A DNA stretch of 34,622 nucleotides from Dorea sp. Lineage in GTDB: Bacteria; Bacillota_A; Clostridia; Lachnospirales; Lachnospiraceae. A model generated the notes under the pieces. That model was not told the origin of the DNA. It did no database searches and worked only from the letters and a program-made list of their open reading frames with translations. Shown here in pieces: positions 1-7,861 of this stretch (position 1 is the stretch's first letter; each line of letters starts with the position of its first letter). Position numbers and translations under genes: made by a program. Location of the stretch: contig JAEDLC010000006.1 of assembly GCA_016295505.1 (NCBI GenBank), positions 1 through 34,622 on the forward strand. The letters run 5' to 3'.

Positions 1-54
1 GGAGGATTTTTAAAAATCCTCCGTCCCAAATTAAAAATCCCCTGTCCCTTTTTT
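1..54 (+). repeat. Palindromic repeat copy A (cut by the window edge)
   Basis: This copy holds the end of module 1 (GGAGGATTTTT), module 2 (AAAAATCCTCCGTCCC), the spacer AAATT and module 3 (AAAAATCCCCTGTCCC), followed by a run of six T. The first five bases of module 1 lie outside the window. It sits just beyond the terminator of the transketolase operon. The same element recurs near 3940, 7783, 8721 and 33126. Confidence 0.9.
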
Positions 55-63
55 ACTCATCAA

Positions 64-93
64 AAAAATTCCAGGATTTCTCCTGGAATTTTT
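64..93 (-). terminator. Rho-independent terminator of the transketolase operon
   Basis: Read on the minus strand this is a perfect 13-bp hairpin (GC-rich core TCCAGGA/TCCTGGA) with a GAAA loop, running into a T tract. It starts about 24 nt after the stop of the transketolase C subunit gene, so it closes the tal-tktN-tktC transcript. Confidence 0.85.
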
Positions 94-116
94 CCTTATC
101 TGCATTTATGATTTTT

Positions 117-1058
117 CTATTTTACAAAGGCTTTTACTTTTTCATAAATACTGTCTGCATCTAATCCGTATTTTTTAATCAGCTGTACTGCCGGTCCGGA
201 CTCGCCAAATGTGTCGTTAACACCAATCTTCATTACTTTTGCCGGTGCTTTTTCTGCAACCACATCACATACAGCACTTCCCAAGCCGCCAATTACGGAA
301 TGTTCTTCTACCGTTACGATCTTTCCAGTCTTTGCCGCTGCTGCAATCACAGCTTCTTCATCCAATGGTTTAATCGTATGCATATTGATTACTTCTGCAC
401 TGATTCCATCTGCTGCCAGCTTTTCTGCTGCAGCCAGGGACTCAGATACCGGAAGTCCGGATGCGATAATTGTTACATCTGTGCCTTCACGCAGTGTGAT
501 CGCCTTTCCAAGTTCAAATTTATATTCCGGTGTATCATTGATTACCGGAACTGCCAGTCTTCCGAAACGGAGATATACCGGTCCAACATGTTCATACGCT
601 GCTTTTACTGCTGCCTTCGCTTCCACATCATCGGAAGGATTGATTACCACCATTCCCGGAATCGTTCTCATCAAAGCAATGTCTTCATTACACTGGTGGG
701 TTGCTCCATCTTCTCCTACTGAGATTCCCGCATGTGTTGCCCCAATTTTTACATTTAACTTCGGATATCCGATGGAGTTACGAACCTGCTCGTAAGCACG
801 CCCTGCTGCAAACATTGCGAAGGAACTTGCAAATGGTACTTTTCCGGTTGTTGCAATTCCCGCTGCAACGCCCATCATATTACATTCTGCAATTCCACAG
901 TCAATATGACGTTCCGGAAACGCCTTTTTAAATGTTCCGGTCTTTGTAGCAGCTGCAAGATCGGCATCCAGTACTACAACATCTTCATGTTCTTTTCCAA
1001 GTTCAACCAAAGCATTACCGTAGCTTTCTCTTGTTGCGATTTTCTTTACTTCTGACAT
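117..1058 (-). CDS. Transketolase, C-terminal subunit
   Basis: This 313-aa protein is the C-terminal half of a split transketolase: the pyrimidine-binding domain of the thiamine diphosphate site followed by the transketolase C domain. With the upstream N-subunit it would transfer two-carbon units between ketose and aldose phosphates in the cytosolic non-oxidative pentose phosphate pathway. The conserved catalytic-type glutamate lies in IAECNMMGVAAG (Glu58), with active-site histidines in GATHAGIS and GATHQ (His109, His121). The start ATG overlaps the end of the N-subunit gene by 13 bp and has the ribosome site AGGTGAAG, which suggests translational coupling. DXS-like 1-deoxyxylulose synthases share this fold but are single chains, so transketolase is preferred. 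Confidence 0.95.
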   Translation of the reverse strand: MSEVKKIATRESYGNALVELGKEHEDVVVLDADLAAATKTGTFKKAFPERHIDCGIAECNMMGVAAGIATTGKVPFASSFAMFAAGRAYEQVRNSIGYPKLNVKIGATHAGISVGEDGATHQCNEDIALMRTIPGMVVINPSDDVEAKAAVKAAYEHVGPVYLRFGRLAVPVINDTPEYKFELGKAITLREGTDVTIIASGLPVSESLAAAEKLAADGISAEVINMHTIKPLDEEAVIAAAAKTGKIVTVEEHSVIGGLGSAVCDVVAEKAPAKVMKIGVNDTFGESGPAVQLIKKYGLDADSIYEKVKAFVK

Positions 1059-1882
1059 AATGCTTCACCTACCTTTTCTAAGTCTGCCATAGCGACTGCA
1101 TACTGCTCGTCATTCGGAGCACTTCCATGCCATGCTACCTGATTTTCCATGAAGGAAACTCCTTTTCCTTTTACAGTCTTCGCGATGATCGCTGTTGGCT
1201 GTCCCTTTGTAGCACGTGCTTCTTTAAATGCAGCGTCAATCTCATCAAAATCATTTCCATTGATGTTGATCACATGGAAATTAAATGCCTCAAACTTCTT
1301 ATCAATCGGATAAGGAGAGTTTACTTCATCAATTGGTCCATCAATCTGGAGATTGTTGTTATCCACAATCACCACCAGATTGTCAAGTTTACGGAATCCT
1401 GCCAGCATGGCAGCTTCCCATACCTGACCTTCCTGAATCTCTCCATCTCCAAGCAGAGTATAAACTCTGTAATCGTCTCCTGATAATTTTGCAGAAACAG
1501 CCATTCCTACTGCAGCGGAAATTCCCTGTCCCAGAGATCCACTGGACATATCTACTCCCGGAATATGTTTCATATCCGGATGTCCCTGCAGGTAGGATCC
1601 CACTTTACGAAGCGTTGTCAGATCTTCTACCGGGAAAAATCCTCTGTTCGCCAGAGCAGAATAGTATCCTGGCGCTGTATGTCCTTTGGAAAGTACAAAA
1701 CGGTCGCGATCTGCTTTTTTCGGATCCTCTGGATCAATATTCATTTCTTCAAAATAAAGATAAGTGTAAATATCAGCAGCAGACAATGAGCCACCCGGAT
1801 GTCCGGATTTTGCGCTGTGGACAGCTGCAATGATCCCCTTGCGGACTTCATTTGCCGTCTTCATCAACTCTAATTTGTTCAT
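1046..1882 (-). CDS. Transketolase, N-terminal subunit
   Basis: This 278-aa protein is the diphosphate-binding half of a split transketolase. The thiamine diphosphate/Mg2+ motif is clear: LGDGEIQEGQVWEA near residue 145, then VDNNNLQIDG about 25 residues on. KSGHPGG near the N-terminus is the usual transketolase sugar-site loop. An ATG two codons upstream (1888) sits directly against AGGAGG with no spacing, so the second ATG (1882), with six bases of spacing, is the likely start. The gene lies between the transaldolase-like gene (35 bp upstream) and the C-subunit gene, which it overlaps. Together the three genes form a compact pentose-phosphate operon. Confidence 0.94.
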   Translation of the reverse strand: MNKLELMKTANEVRKGIIAAVHSAKSGHPGGSLSAADIYTYLYFEEMNIDPEDPKKADRDRFVLSKGHTAPGYYSALANRGFFPVEDLTTLRKVGSYLQGHPDMKHIPGVDMSSGSLGQGISAAVGMAVSAKLSGDDYRVYTLLGDGEIQEGQVWEAAMLAGFRKLDNLVVIVDNNNLQIDGPIDEVNSPYPIDKKFEAFNFHVININGNDFDEIDAAFKEARATKGQPTAIIAKTVKGKGVSFMENQVAWHGSAPNDEQYAVAMADLEKVGEALCQK

Positions 1883-1917
1883 GTTCATCCTCCTAAAATT
1901 CTGTTTTCTGATTCAGA

Positions 1918-2571
1918 TTATTCTCCAAACACTGCTTTATAATCAGCCTGGAATTTTGCAATACCTGCATCTGTCAGAGGATGCTTTGTCATCTGCTCGA
2001 TTACTTTATATGGAACAGTTGCAATATCAGCTCCTGCAAGTGCACAGTCTGTTACATGCATTGGGTGACGAACACTTGCTGCGATAATCTCTGTTTCGAT
2101 TCCTGCAATTTCAAAGATCTGGGCGATCTCGGAGATCAGATCTGTTCCTCTTACAGAAATATCATCCAGACGTCCAAGGAACGGAGATACATAAGTTGCA
2201 CCTGCTCTTGCTGCAAGAAGTGCCTGATTTGCAGTAAAGATCAAAGTAACATTTGTCTTGATGCCTTCAGAAGATAACTGCTTACAAGCCTTTAAACCTT
2301 CTACAGTCATTGGGATCTTAACAACCATATTCGGATGGATCTTTGCGATCTCTCTTCCTTCCTTGATCATTCCTTCTGCATCAACTGTTGTTGCCTTTAC
2401 CTCACCGCTGATTGGTCCGTCTACGATAGAAGCAATCTCTGCAATTACATCTTCGAATACTTTTCCTTCCTTGGCAATCAGAGATGGATTTGTTGTCACT
2501 CCGCAGATAACCCCCATATCATTTGCTTTTCTAATGTCTTCCACATTAGCTGTGTCAATGAAAAATTTCAT
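1918..2571 (-). CDS. Transaldolase-like protein (fructose-6-phosphate aldolase/TalC type)
   Basis: This 217-aa protein matches the short TalC/FSA family of class I aldolases. It starts MKFFIDTANVEDIRKA, contains GVTTNPSLIAKEG, and has the Schiff-base lysine in NMVVKIPMT (Lys85). Family members act either as transaldolase or as fructose-6-phosphate aldolase, and the sequence alone does not decide. Its place before split transketolase genes favours transaldolase in the pentose phosphate pathway. An open frame continues 12 codons upstream, but the ATG at 2571 follows AAAGGAGGAAGAAAA, a strong ribosome site, and gives the normal family length. Confidence 0.93.
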   Translation of the reverse strand: MKFFIDTANVEDIRKANDMGVICGVTTNPSLIAKEGKVFEDVIAEIASIVDGPISGEVKATTVDAEGMIKEGREIAKIHPNMVVKIPMTVEGLKACKQLSSEGIKTNVTLIFTANQALLAARAGATYVSPFLGRLDDISVRGTDLISEIAQIFEIAGIETEIIAASVRHPMHVTDCALAGADIATVPYKVIEQMTKHPLTDAGIAKFQADYKAVFGE

Positions 2572-2622
2572 TTTTCTTCCTCCTTTTTTGCTGTTAATAT
2601 GTTTCACTTACCACTTGTCTGA

Positions 2623-2652
2623 ATTATAACTTATGCTATGAATATTGGTCAA
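2623..2652 (-). promoter_or_regulatory. Sigma-A type promoter for tal-tktN-tktC
   Basis: On the minus strand TTGACC (2652-2647) is followed after 18 bp by TATAAT (2628-2623), about 50 bp before the transaldolase start. The 256-bp gap between the LacI-type gene and this operon is very AT-rich and holds no other gene. It also carries two copies of TTTATTAGTAAT (from about 2665 and 2794), which are candidate regulator sites. Confidence 0.7.
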
Positions 2653-2827
2653 TAGCCTCTATTTTTTATTAGTAATTATCTTTATTAATATTATTATATT
2701 ATTAGTTTGATTTTTGAAAAATCAATCATATTTTTCCGCAAAAAAATTAATTATTCTGCGAAAATGATGTAAAGAAATCTTTCTATTGTCGTCTTTATTA
2801 GTAATAATTTCCCCAAAAGAATTAATT

Positions 2828-3922
2828 TTATTTTCTTCTTTGATTTTTTGCATAGCCCGTTGTCCCTCTGACAATCAATCTTGGCTCATATTCAACATGA
2901 TAAGTGCTGATCGGAGGCATCTCCGAATACGTTGAATGATGAAGCGCAATCTTTTTCATAATAATATCGCAGGCGTCCCTTCCCTTATATATGACAAAAT
3001 GTTCTATCGTAGTCAGATCCACATTATGCATTCGGGCAAACAACGTATTATCGCATCCCATAACCGATACTTCTGAAGGCACTTTAATCTTAAATTCATG
3101 AAGGGCGTCCATAATTCCGAATGCAATCATATCATTTAGTCCGACAATTGCCGTAACATCCGGATTCTCCATCACCACTTCATGCGTCAGTTCATATCCG
3201 ATCATATACTCTGAATCAATATGCGCAACATCCAGATCAATTTCTTCCTTTGCAGCCTTGATGATCACCTGATCTTTCAGCCCCATTTTTTCATATTCCT
3301 TCAGAAAACCTTCCACACGTTTAGAACGCTGTTTTTGCCTGGCAGTAAGAGGAGGTGCAATATAAGCAACTTTAAAGTGTCCAAGTTCCAGCAAATGCCT
3401 GGCCATGACACGTCCCAGTTTCGCATTATCCAGTTCTACCGCATCAACATCCATTTTTTCATTCTGATTATTCACAACCGCTACGGGAATCTGCTGTCCA
3501 AGCTCCTCCACCAGATCCATAAAGCAATGACTGGGATTAAACGTATAAATAATGCCCAGCGGACGCATCTGCCACATCATCTTAAGATATCTTTCCTCCA
3601 TTTTCAGATCACGCTGCGTATTACACACAAACAGTCCAAATCCCTGCTCTTTCGCACGGGACTCTATCCCCTGAAGAAGCATCACATAATAAGGATTGGT
3701 GAGATTCGGGCAGAAAACCACCAGCAGCTTCTCCTGGCGCGTTCCCTTTCTTACCTTCCTTTTAGGCGGAAGATATCCCAAATCTTTTGCCGCCTTTTCC
3801 ACCTTTTCCACAGTTTCCTTTGAAAAAGACATGTTATACTTCTTATTCAATATCATCGATACCGTAGATTGAGATACCCCCACGGCACGGGCAATATCTA
3901 CAGATGTTATCTTTTTCTTCAT
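2828..3922 (-). CDS. LacI-family transcriptional regulator
   Basis: This 364-aa protein has the LacI layout. The N-terminal helix-turn-helix and hinge helix (SVDIARAVGVSQSTVSMILN, then KAAKDLGYLPP) are followed by a periplasmic-binding-like ligand domain starting near LLVVFCPNLTNPYY. The ligand is probably a sugar or sugar phosphate but is not readable from the sequence. It lies directly upstream of, and in the same direction as, the pentose phosphate operon, so control of that operon is a reasonable inference. The start ATG has GAGGT seven bases upstream. A repeat copy begins only four bases beyond that ribosome site, so the transcript leader would carry its hairpin. Confidence 0.9.
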   Translation of the reverse strand: MKKKITSVDIARAVGVSQSTVSMILNKKYNMSFSKETVEKVEKAAKDLGYLPPKRKVRKGTRQEKLLVVFCPNLTNPYYVMLLQGIESRAKEQGFGLFVCNTQRDLKMEERYLKMMWQMRPLGIIYTFNPSHCFMDLVEELGQQIPVAVVNNQNEKMDVDAVELDNAKLGRVMARHLLELGHFKVAYIAPPLTARQKQRSKRVEGFLKEYEKMGLKDQVIIKAAKEEIDLDVAHIDSEYMIGYELTHEVVMENPDVTAIVGLNDMIAFGIMDALHEFKIKVPSEVSVMGCDNTLFARMHNVDLTTIEHFVIYKGRDACDIIMKKIALHHSTYSEMPPISTYHVEYEPRLIVRGTTGYAKNQRRK

Positions 3923-3937
3923 CTTAATACCTCATTA

Positions 3938-3998
3938 GGGACAGGGGATTTTTAATTTGGGACGGAGGATTTTTAAAAATCCTCCGTCCCAAATTAAA
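3938..3998 (-). repeat. Palindromic repeat copy B (inverted)
   Basis: On the plus strand module 3 reversed (GGGACAGGGGATTTTT) is followed by AATTT and then by the module 1/module 2 palindrome. With its flanks the palindrome is perfect over 48 bp (3951-3998). The recR stop codon (3994-3996) lies inside its outer arm, and the other end is four bases from the ribosome site of the LacI-type gene. Orientation is opposite to copies A, C and E. Confidence 0.92.
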
Positions 3999-4590
3999 GC
4001 TCCGTTCTGCCTTCCAGTGCCCGAAGTAATGTTACTTCGTCAATATATTCAAGATCTCCTCCTACAGGAACGCCGCTTGCAATTCTGCTCACTTTGATTC
4101 CTGTCGGTTTTATCAGTTTACTGATATACATAGCCGTCGTTTCACCTTCCAGGCTTGAGTTAGTAGCAATAATCACTTCATCCACATCTCCCTGAAGGCG
4201 CGCAATCAACTCTTTTAGTTTGATATCTTCCGGTCCGATCCCCAGCATGGGGGAAATTGCACCGTGCAGCACATGATATACTCCATTATATTTTCCTGTT
4301 TTTTCATAGGCCGCCAGGTCTCTTGTGTTTTCTACCACCATAATTGTCTTGTGGTCTCTTCCACTGTTACTGCATATCGGACACAATTCCTGATCGGTAA
4401 GAGTACAGCACTCTTTGCAATATTTTATATTTTCTCTCGCTTCCACCATTGTTAAAGCAAGTCTTTTTACATCTTCCAATGGCATATGAATCAAGTGAAA
4501 AGCCAGCCTTGACGCTGACTTTGCTCCTATGCCCGGAAGGCATGATAATTCTTCTATCAACCTGCTCATCTGGCTGCTGTAATAATCCAT
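3994..4590 (-). CDS. recR: Recombination mediator RecR
   Basis: This 198-aa protein starts MDYYSSQMSRLIEEL and is a standard-length RecR, which loads RecA at gaps with RecF/RecO. Domains in order are a helix-hairpin-helix (LPGIGAKSASRLAFHL), a four-cysteine zinc finger (Cys58, Cys61/62, Cys70, Cys73) and a Toprim domain (IMVVENTRDLAAYE onward). An open frame extends 17 codons further upstream, but this ATG has GGGAG nearby and matches the family start. The gene follows ybaB by 16 bp, the usual dnaX-ybaB-recR order. Its stop codon lies within repeat copy B. Confidence 0.95.
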   Translation of the reverse strand: MDYYSSQMSRLIEELSCLPGIGAKSASRLAFHLIHMPLEDVKRLALTMVEARENIKYCKECCTLTDQELCPICSNSGRDHKTIMVVENTRDLAAYEKTGKYNGVYHVLHGAISPMLGIGPEDIKLKELIARLQGDVDEVIIATNSSLEGETTAMYISKLIKPTGIKVSRIASGVPVGGDLEYIDEVTLLRALEGRTEL

Positions 4591-4606
4591 ATTATGCAAC
4601 TCCCTG

Positions 4607-4960
4607 TTAGAATAATCCCGGCATTCCTCCACCCATGCCACCGGTAAACTTGGACATTGCAGAGGCAGACTCTTCGTCTACTTTATCAAATGCTTCATTA
4701 ATCGCTGCCACAATAAGATCCTCTAACATCTCAACATCATCCGGATCAACAACTTCTTCATCCAGTTTGATTTTCAGCAATTTCTTTGTTCCGGAAACAG
4801 TTGCCTCAACCGCGCCGCCTCCAGCAGTCGCACTGAACTCTTTTGTCTCCATCTCTTTTGCCTGTTCTTCCATCTGACGCTGCATTTTCTGTGCCTGCTT
4901 CATCAGATTTGCCATATTTCCCGGCATTCCTCCACCCGGAAATCCTCCTCTTTTTGCCAT
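4607..4960 (-). CDS. YbaB/EbfC nucleoid-associated protein
   Basis: This 117-aa protein belongs to the YbaB/EbfC family of small dimeric DNA-binding proteins. It has a glycine- and methionine-rich N-terminus, the conserved helix NLMKQAQKMQRQMEEQAKEM, a beta region with GGGAVEATVSGTKKLLKIKLD, and a second glycine-rich tail. It lies between dnaX (34 bp upstream) and recR (16 bp downstream), its classic position, which supports a role in nucleoid structure or repair. AGGAGG lies upstream of the ATG. Confidence 0.94.
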   Translation of the reverse strand: MAKRGGFPGGGMPGNMANLMKQAQKMQRQMEEQAKEMETKEFSATAGGGAVEATVSGTKKLLKIKLDEEVVDPDDVEMLEDLIVAAINEAFDKVDEESASAMSKFTGGMGGGMPGLF

Positions 4961-4994
4961 AATTACAATCCTCCTGTTATTTTATTTATATTAT

Positions 4995-6563
4995 CTAATC
5001 TTCTATCGTTATATCCATATGAATCATGCTTTCAAGATCCACAAAACTATCTTCGAATCTCCGTCCCTCTTCAATATGTCGAATTTCTACTTCAATTCGC
5101 TTTCCAATCTTTTCTTCTATCAGACCTTCTATCTCTCCCCGATGTTCCGGCGTCGCAACTATCCCTGCACTCATCTCATCCGGTAATACGATCAGCAGAC
5201 GATTGCCTTCACCCGCACTGAGCCGTGCTTTTTTCAGATAAGTACGAAGCATCGGTGATGCCTGACTGGTAATCATCCGGAAATCTTTGGCAACTGCCTT
5301 TACCTCTTCATTCAGGGCCGCCGGAAGTTCTGGCTTTGGCTTCGGCTCTACTTCCTCTGGTGTCCCATTTACATAGATCACTTTCTCTCTGGCGCCGGTC
5401 TCAAAATCTCCCTCATCCAGTCTTTTTTCAACTGCACGGATACGATCAAGAAGTGCATCCTGATTCTGATCCATAGCCGGACAACAAAGCTTGATCAAGG
5501 TCACCTCCAGAAGCACTCTCTTCTGCGTCGCATATTTTAACTGACCGCTAAGATCTGAAAAAATCCGGATATAACGGATCAATGTATCGTTATCGATCAT
5601 CTGCGCTTCTTCTTTTAACAGCAACAGATTTTCCGTTGATACATCCAGTACGTCTTCCATATCATCTGAACATTTCACCAGCAGAAGATTACGAAGATAC
5701 CATGTAAAGTCCGTCGAAAGCTGAGACAGTTCTCTGCCCTGCATCACCAGTTCATCCACGATTTCCATTACTTTATGCACATTCATTGCAAGCAGTTCTC
5801 TGAGTAATCTGCTGAACACTTCTGTGTCCACCGCCCCCAGTACTTCCAGCACATGATCATAGGTCAGCCTTTCCCCCATGTAAAATGCTGCACACTGGTC
5901 AAGAAGGCTCAAGGAATCCCGCATGGATCCATCTGCTGCTCTTGCAATATAACGCACAGCTTTGTCTTCAACATCCCACTGTTCCTTATCGATCAGCTCT
6001 CTCAGTCTGTCGGAAATCGTGTCAATGGAAATGCGTTTAAAATCATAGCGCTGACACCGGCTCAGTATTGTAATCGGAATCTTATGCGCCTCCGTAGTCG
6101 CCAGAATAAATATTACGTATTCCGGTGGTTCTTCCAGTGTTTTCAAAAGTGCATTAAACGCACCAATAGACAGCATGTGAACCTCGTCTATAATATATAC
6201 TTTATATCTTCCCTCTGTCGGCCTGTACGTTACTTCTTCACGGATTTCCCGGATATTATCTACACCATTGTTAGAAGCCGCATCAATCTCGATCACATTC
6301 ATGGATGTGCCGGCCGCAATCGACCGGCACATTGCACACTCGCCACATGGACTTCCATCAACCGGATGCTCACAGTTCACCGCTTTTGCAAATATTTTCG
6401 CCACGGTTGTTTTTCCTGTTCCCCTCGTCCCGCAAAACAGATATGCATGACCGATGCGATCAGATTTTATCTGATTTTTTAATGTTTTTACAATGGCATC
6501 CTGCCCTTTTACATCCTCAAATTCACTTGGACGAAACTTTCGGTATAATGCCGTATATGACAT
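4995..6563 (-). CDS. dnaX: DNA polymerase III subunits gamma/tau
   Basis: This 522-aa protein is the clamp-loader ATPase. The AAA+ core has Walker A (GTRGTGKT, 45-52), four zinc cysteines (Cys64, 73, 76, 79), Walker B (IIDEVHML, 125-131) and the arginine-finger region LSRCQRYDFKRI. A lid/collar domain and a charged C-terminal tau region follow. It starts 32 bp after pfkA with GGGGAG before the ATG and is followed by ybaB and recR, so the four genes look co-transcribed. No in-phase slippery heptamer was seen, so a frameshifted gamma form is not supported. Confidence 0.96.
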   Translation of the reverse strand: MSYTALYRKFRPSEFEDVKGQDAIVKTLKNQIKSDRIGHAYLFCGTRGTGKTTVAKIFAKAVNCEHPVDGSPCGECAMCRSIAAGTSMNVIEIDAASNNGVDNIREIREEVTYRPTEGRYKVYIIDEVHMLSIGAFNALLKTLEEPPEYVIFILATTEAHKIPITILSRCQRYDFKRISIDTISDRLRELIDKEQWDVEDKAVRYIARAADGSMRDSLSLLDQCAAFYMGERLTYDHVLEVLGAVDTEVFSRLLRELLAMNVHKVMEIVDELVMQGRELSQLSTDFTWYLRNLLLVKCSDDMEDVLDVSTENLLLLKEEAQMIDNDTLIRYIRIFSDLSGQLKYATQKRVLLEVTLIKLCCPAMDQNQDALLDRIRAVEKRLDEGDFETGAREKVIYVNGTPEEVEPKPKPELPAALNEEVKAVAKDFRMITSQASPMLRTYLKKARLSAGEGNRLLIVLPDEMSAGIVATPEHRGEIEGLIEEKIGKRIEVEIRHIEEGRRFEDSFVDLESMIHMDITIED

Positions 6564-6595
6564 TCGTTACACTCCCCGTCTTTCAATTCGCTGTC

Positions 6596-7672
6596 TTATT
6601 CGTCACCAAAACTGATTCCTGTCAGTTTTGCCTCTTTAATGATATCTGCCTTAGGATCCACGTATTTTAACTTTCCTGCTACTTCCTGCAGCGGCACTTT
6701 TACAATATCCTGATTCTTGGTTCCAAGCATATAACCATACTCGCCTTTCAGAATTGCTTCTGCCGCAGCCGCTCCAAGTCTTGTTGATAACACTCTGTCA
6801 TAAGCACATGGAGATCCACCTCTCTGCGTATGTCCCGGTACAGTGATTCTTACTTCTTTGTCTGATTTCTTCTGAATTCTCTCTGCCAGCTCATATGCAA
6901 CAGATGGATATTTTTTCTTTTCTTTTTTCTCTTTTAATTCCTTTTTGCTAAGCGCTGCATCCCCTTTTGAAATAGCTCCCTCTGCAACTGCAATGATTGT
7001 AAATCTCTTGCCTGCTTTATCACGTTTTTCTATTGCATCTACTACGACATTGATATCATATGGAATCTCGGGCAGAAGAATAATGTCCGCTCCACCAGCA
7101 ATACCTGCATGAAGCGTAACCCACCCCACTTTATGTCCCATTACTTCGATAATAAACACACGACTGTGAGAGGTAGCCGTTGTATGAATCTTGTCAATGG
7201 TATCCGTTGCAATGTCAACCGCGCTCTGGAAACCAAATGTCATATCTGTTCCCCACAAGTCATTATCGATCGTCTTCGGAAGTGTAATTACATTCAGTCC
7301 CTCTTCTCTCAGCATATTGGCAGTTTTATGCGTACCATTGCCTCCCAGAACCACAAGACAATTCAGATTCAGCTTATGATAAGTATGCTTCATCGCTTCA
7401 ACTTTATCCAGCCCATTCTCATCCGGAACACGCATTAATTTAAACGGCTGTCTGGATGTCCCCAGAATCGTTCCGCCCTGTGTTAATATTCCGGAAAAAT
7501 CTCTTGAAGTAAGCATTTTAAAATTTGAATAAATCAGCCCCTTATATCCATCCTGAAATCCATAGATTTCAACATCATCTCTTTTTGAGCAAAGTCCTTT
7601 TACTACACCTCGCATAGCGGCATTCAAAGCCTGACAATCTCCGCCGCTTGTTAACATTCCTATTCTTAACAT
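6596..7672 (-). CDS. pfkA: 6-phosphofructokinase
   Basis: This 358-aa protein phosphorylates fructose 6-phosphate to the 1,6-bisphosphate in glycolysis. Family landmarks are the N-terminal phosphate loop (TSGGDCQALNAA), LGTSR, and the catalytic segment PKTIDND (132-138). The donor-specificity motif reads GGNGT (110-114). Gly at the second variable position is the ATP-type residue, Lys before TIDND is the residue seen in PPi-type and mixed (group III) enzymes, and Asn replaces the usual Asp/Glu. ATP use is therefore likely but not certain. A charged insert (KKELKEKKEKKKYPS) lies near residue 245. The gene heads the dnaX-ybaB-recR transcript. Confidence 0.92.
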   Translation of the reverse strand: MLRIGMLTSGGDCQALNAAMRGVVKGLCSKRDDVEIYGFQDGYKGLIYSNFKMLTSRDFSGILTQGGTILGTSRQPFKLMRVPDENGLDKVEAMKHTYHKLNLNCLVVLGGNGTHKTANMLREEGLNVITLPKTIDNDLWGTDMTFGFQSAVDIATDTIDKIHTTATSHSRVFIIEVMGHKVGWVTLHAGIAGGADIILLPEIPYDINVVVDAIEKRDKAGKRFTIIAVAEGAISKGDAALSKKELKEKKEKKKYPSVAYELAERIQKKSDKEVRITVPGHTQRGGSPCAYDRVLSTRLGAAAAEAILKGEYGYMLGTKNQDIVKVPLQEVAGKLKYVDPKADIIKEAKLTGISFGDE

Positions 7673-7751
7673 ACGCCCACTCCTTTCCTCTTACTTACAT
7701 ATGTCTCACCAAAACCATATTCCACATAAAATTGCCCAGAATACAGTAAAA

Positions 7752-7780
7752 ATTATAACGTATTTTAAAAAAACGCACAA
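7752..7780 (-). promoter_or_regulatory. Probable sigma-A promoter for pfkA-dnaX-ybaB-recR
   Basis: Minus strand TTGTGC (7780-7775), a 17-bp spacer and TATAAT (7757-7752) lie about 80 bp before the pfkA start. The -35 element is only a half match. It is two bases from repeat copy C, so the repeat forms the upstream edge of this promoter. Confidence 0.55.
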
Positions 7781-7782
7781 TA

Positions 7783-7840
7783 GGGACGGAGGATTTTTAA
7801 AAATCCTCCGTCCCAAATTAAAAATCCCCTGTCCCTTTTT
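7783..7840 (+). repeat. Palindromic repeat copy C
   Basis: This is a full copy in the same orientation as copy A: GGGACGGAGGATTTTT, its exact inverse complement, AAATT, AAAAATCCCCTGTCCC and a run of five T. It lies in the divergent promoter region between pfkA and map. The end of module 3 falls where the -35 box of the map promoter would be. Confidence 0.93.
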
Positions 7841-7848
7841 AGTAAACG

Positions 7849-7857
7849 TGCTATAAT
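7849..7857 (+). promoter_or_regulatory. Extended -10 promoter element for map
   Basis: TGCTATAAT is a perfect extended -10 sequence 39 bp before the map start codon. No good -35 box is present: the matching position (about 7829-7834) falls in the end of the repeat and reads CTGTCC. The predicted transcription start is near 7864, inside a DnaA box. Confidence 0.6.
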
Positions 7858-7861
7858 AGCA

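Noticed and set aside
1359..1367. A perfect TTATCCACA inside the transketolase N-subunit gene.
   Set aside because: It is a single site in coding sequence that encodes the conserved VDNN motif, so it is explained by protein constraint.
2707..2725. AT-rich palindrome (TTGATTTTT and its complement) in the gap before the transaldolase-like gene.
   Set aside because: The stem is nearly all A/T with almost no loop, in a region where such sequences arise by chance, so it is not called as a terminator or operator.
5422..5428. A run of six A followed by G on the dnaX coding strand, a possible frameshift site for a gamma form.
   Set aside because: The codon phase is GAA AAA AGA, not A AAA AAG, so tandem slippage of the known type is not favoured, and no clear hairpin follows.
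6564..6595. Signal recognition particle RNA, often found next to dnaX.
   Set aside because: The gap before dnaX is only 32 bp and no SRP-type sequence is present in the window's other gaps.
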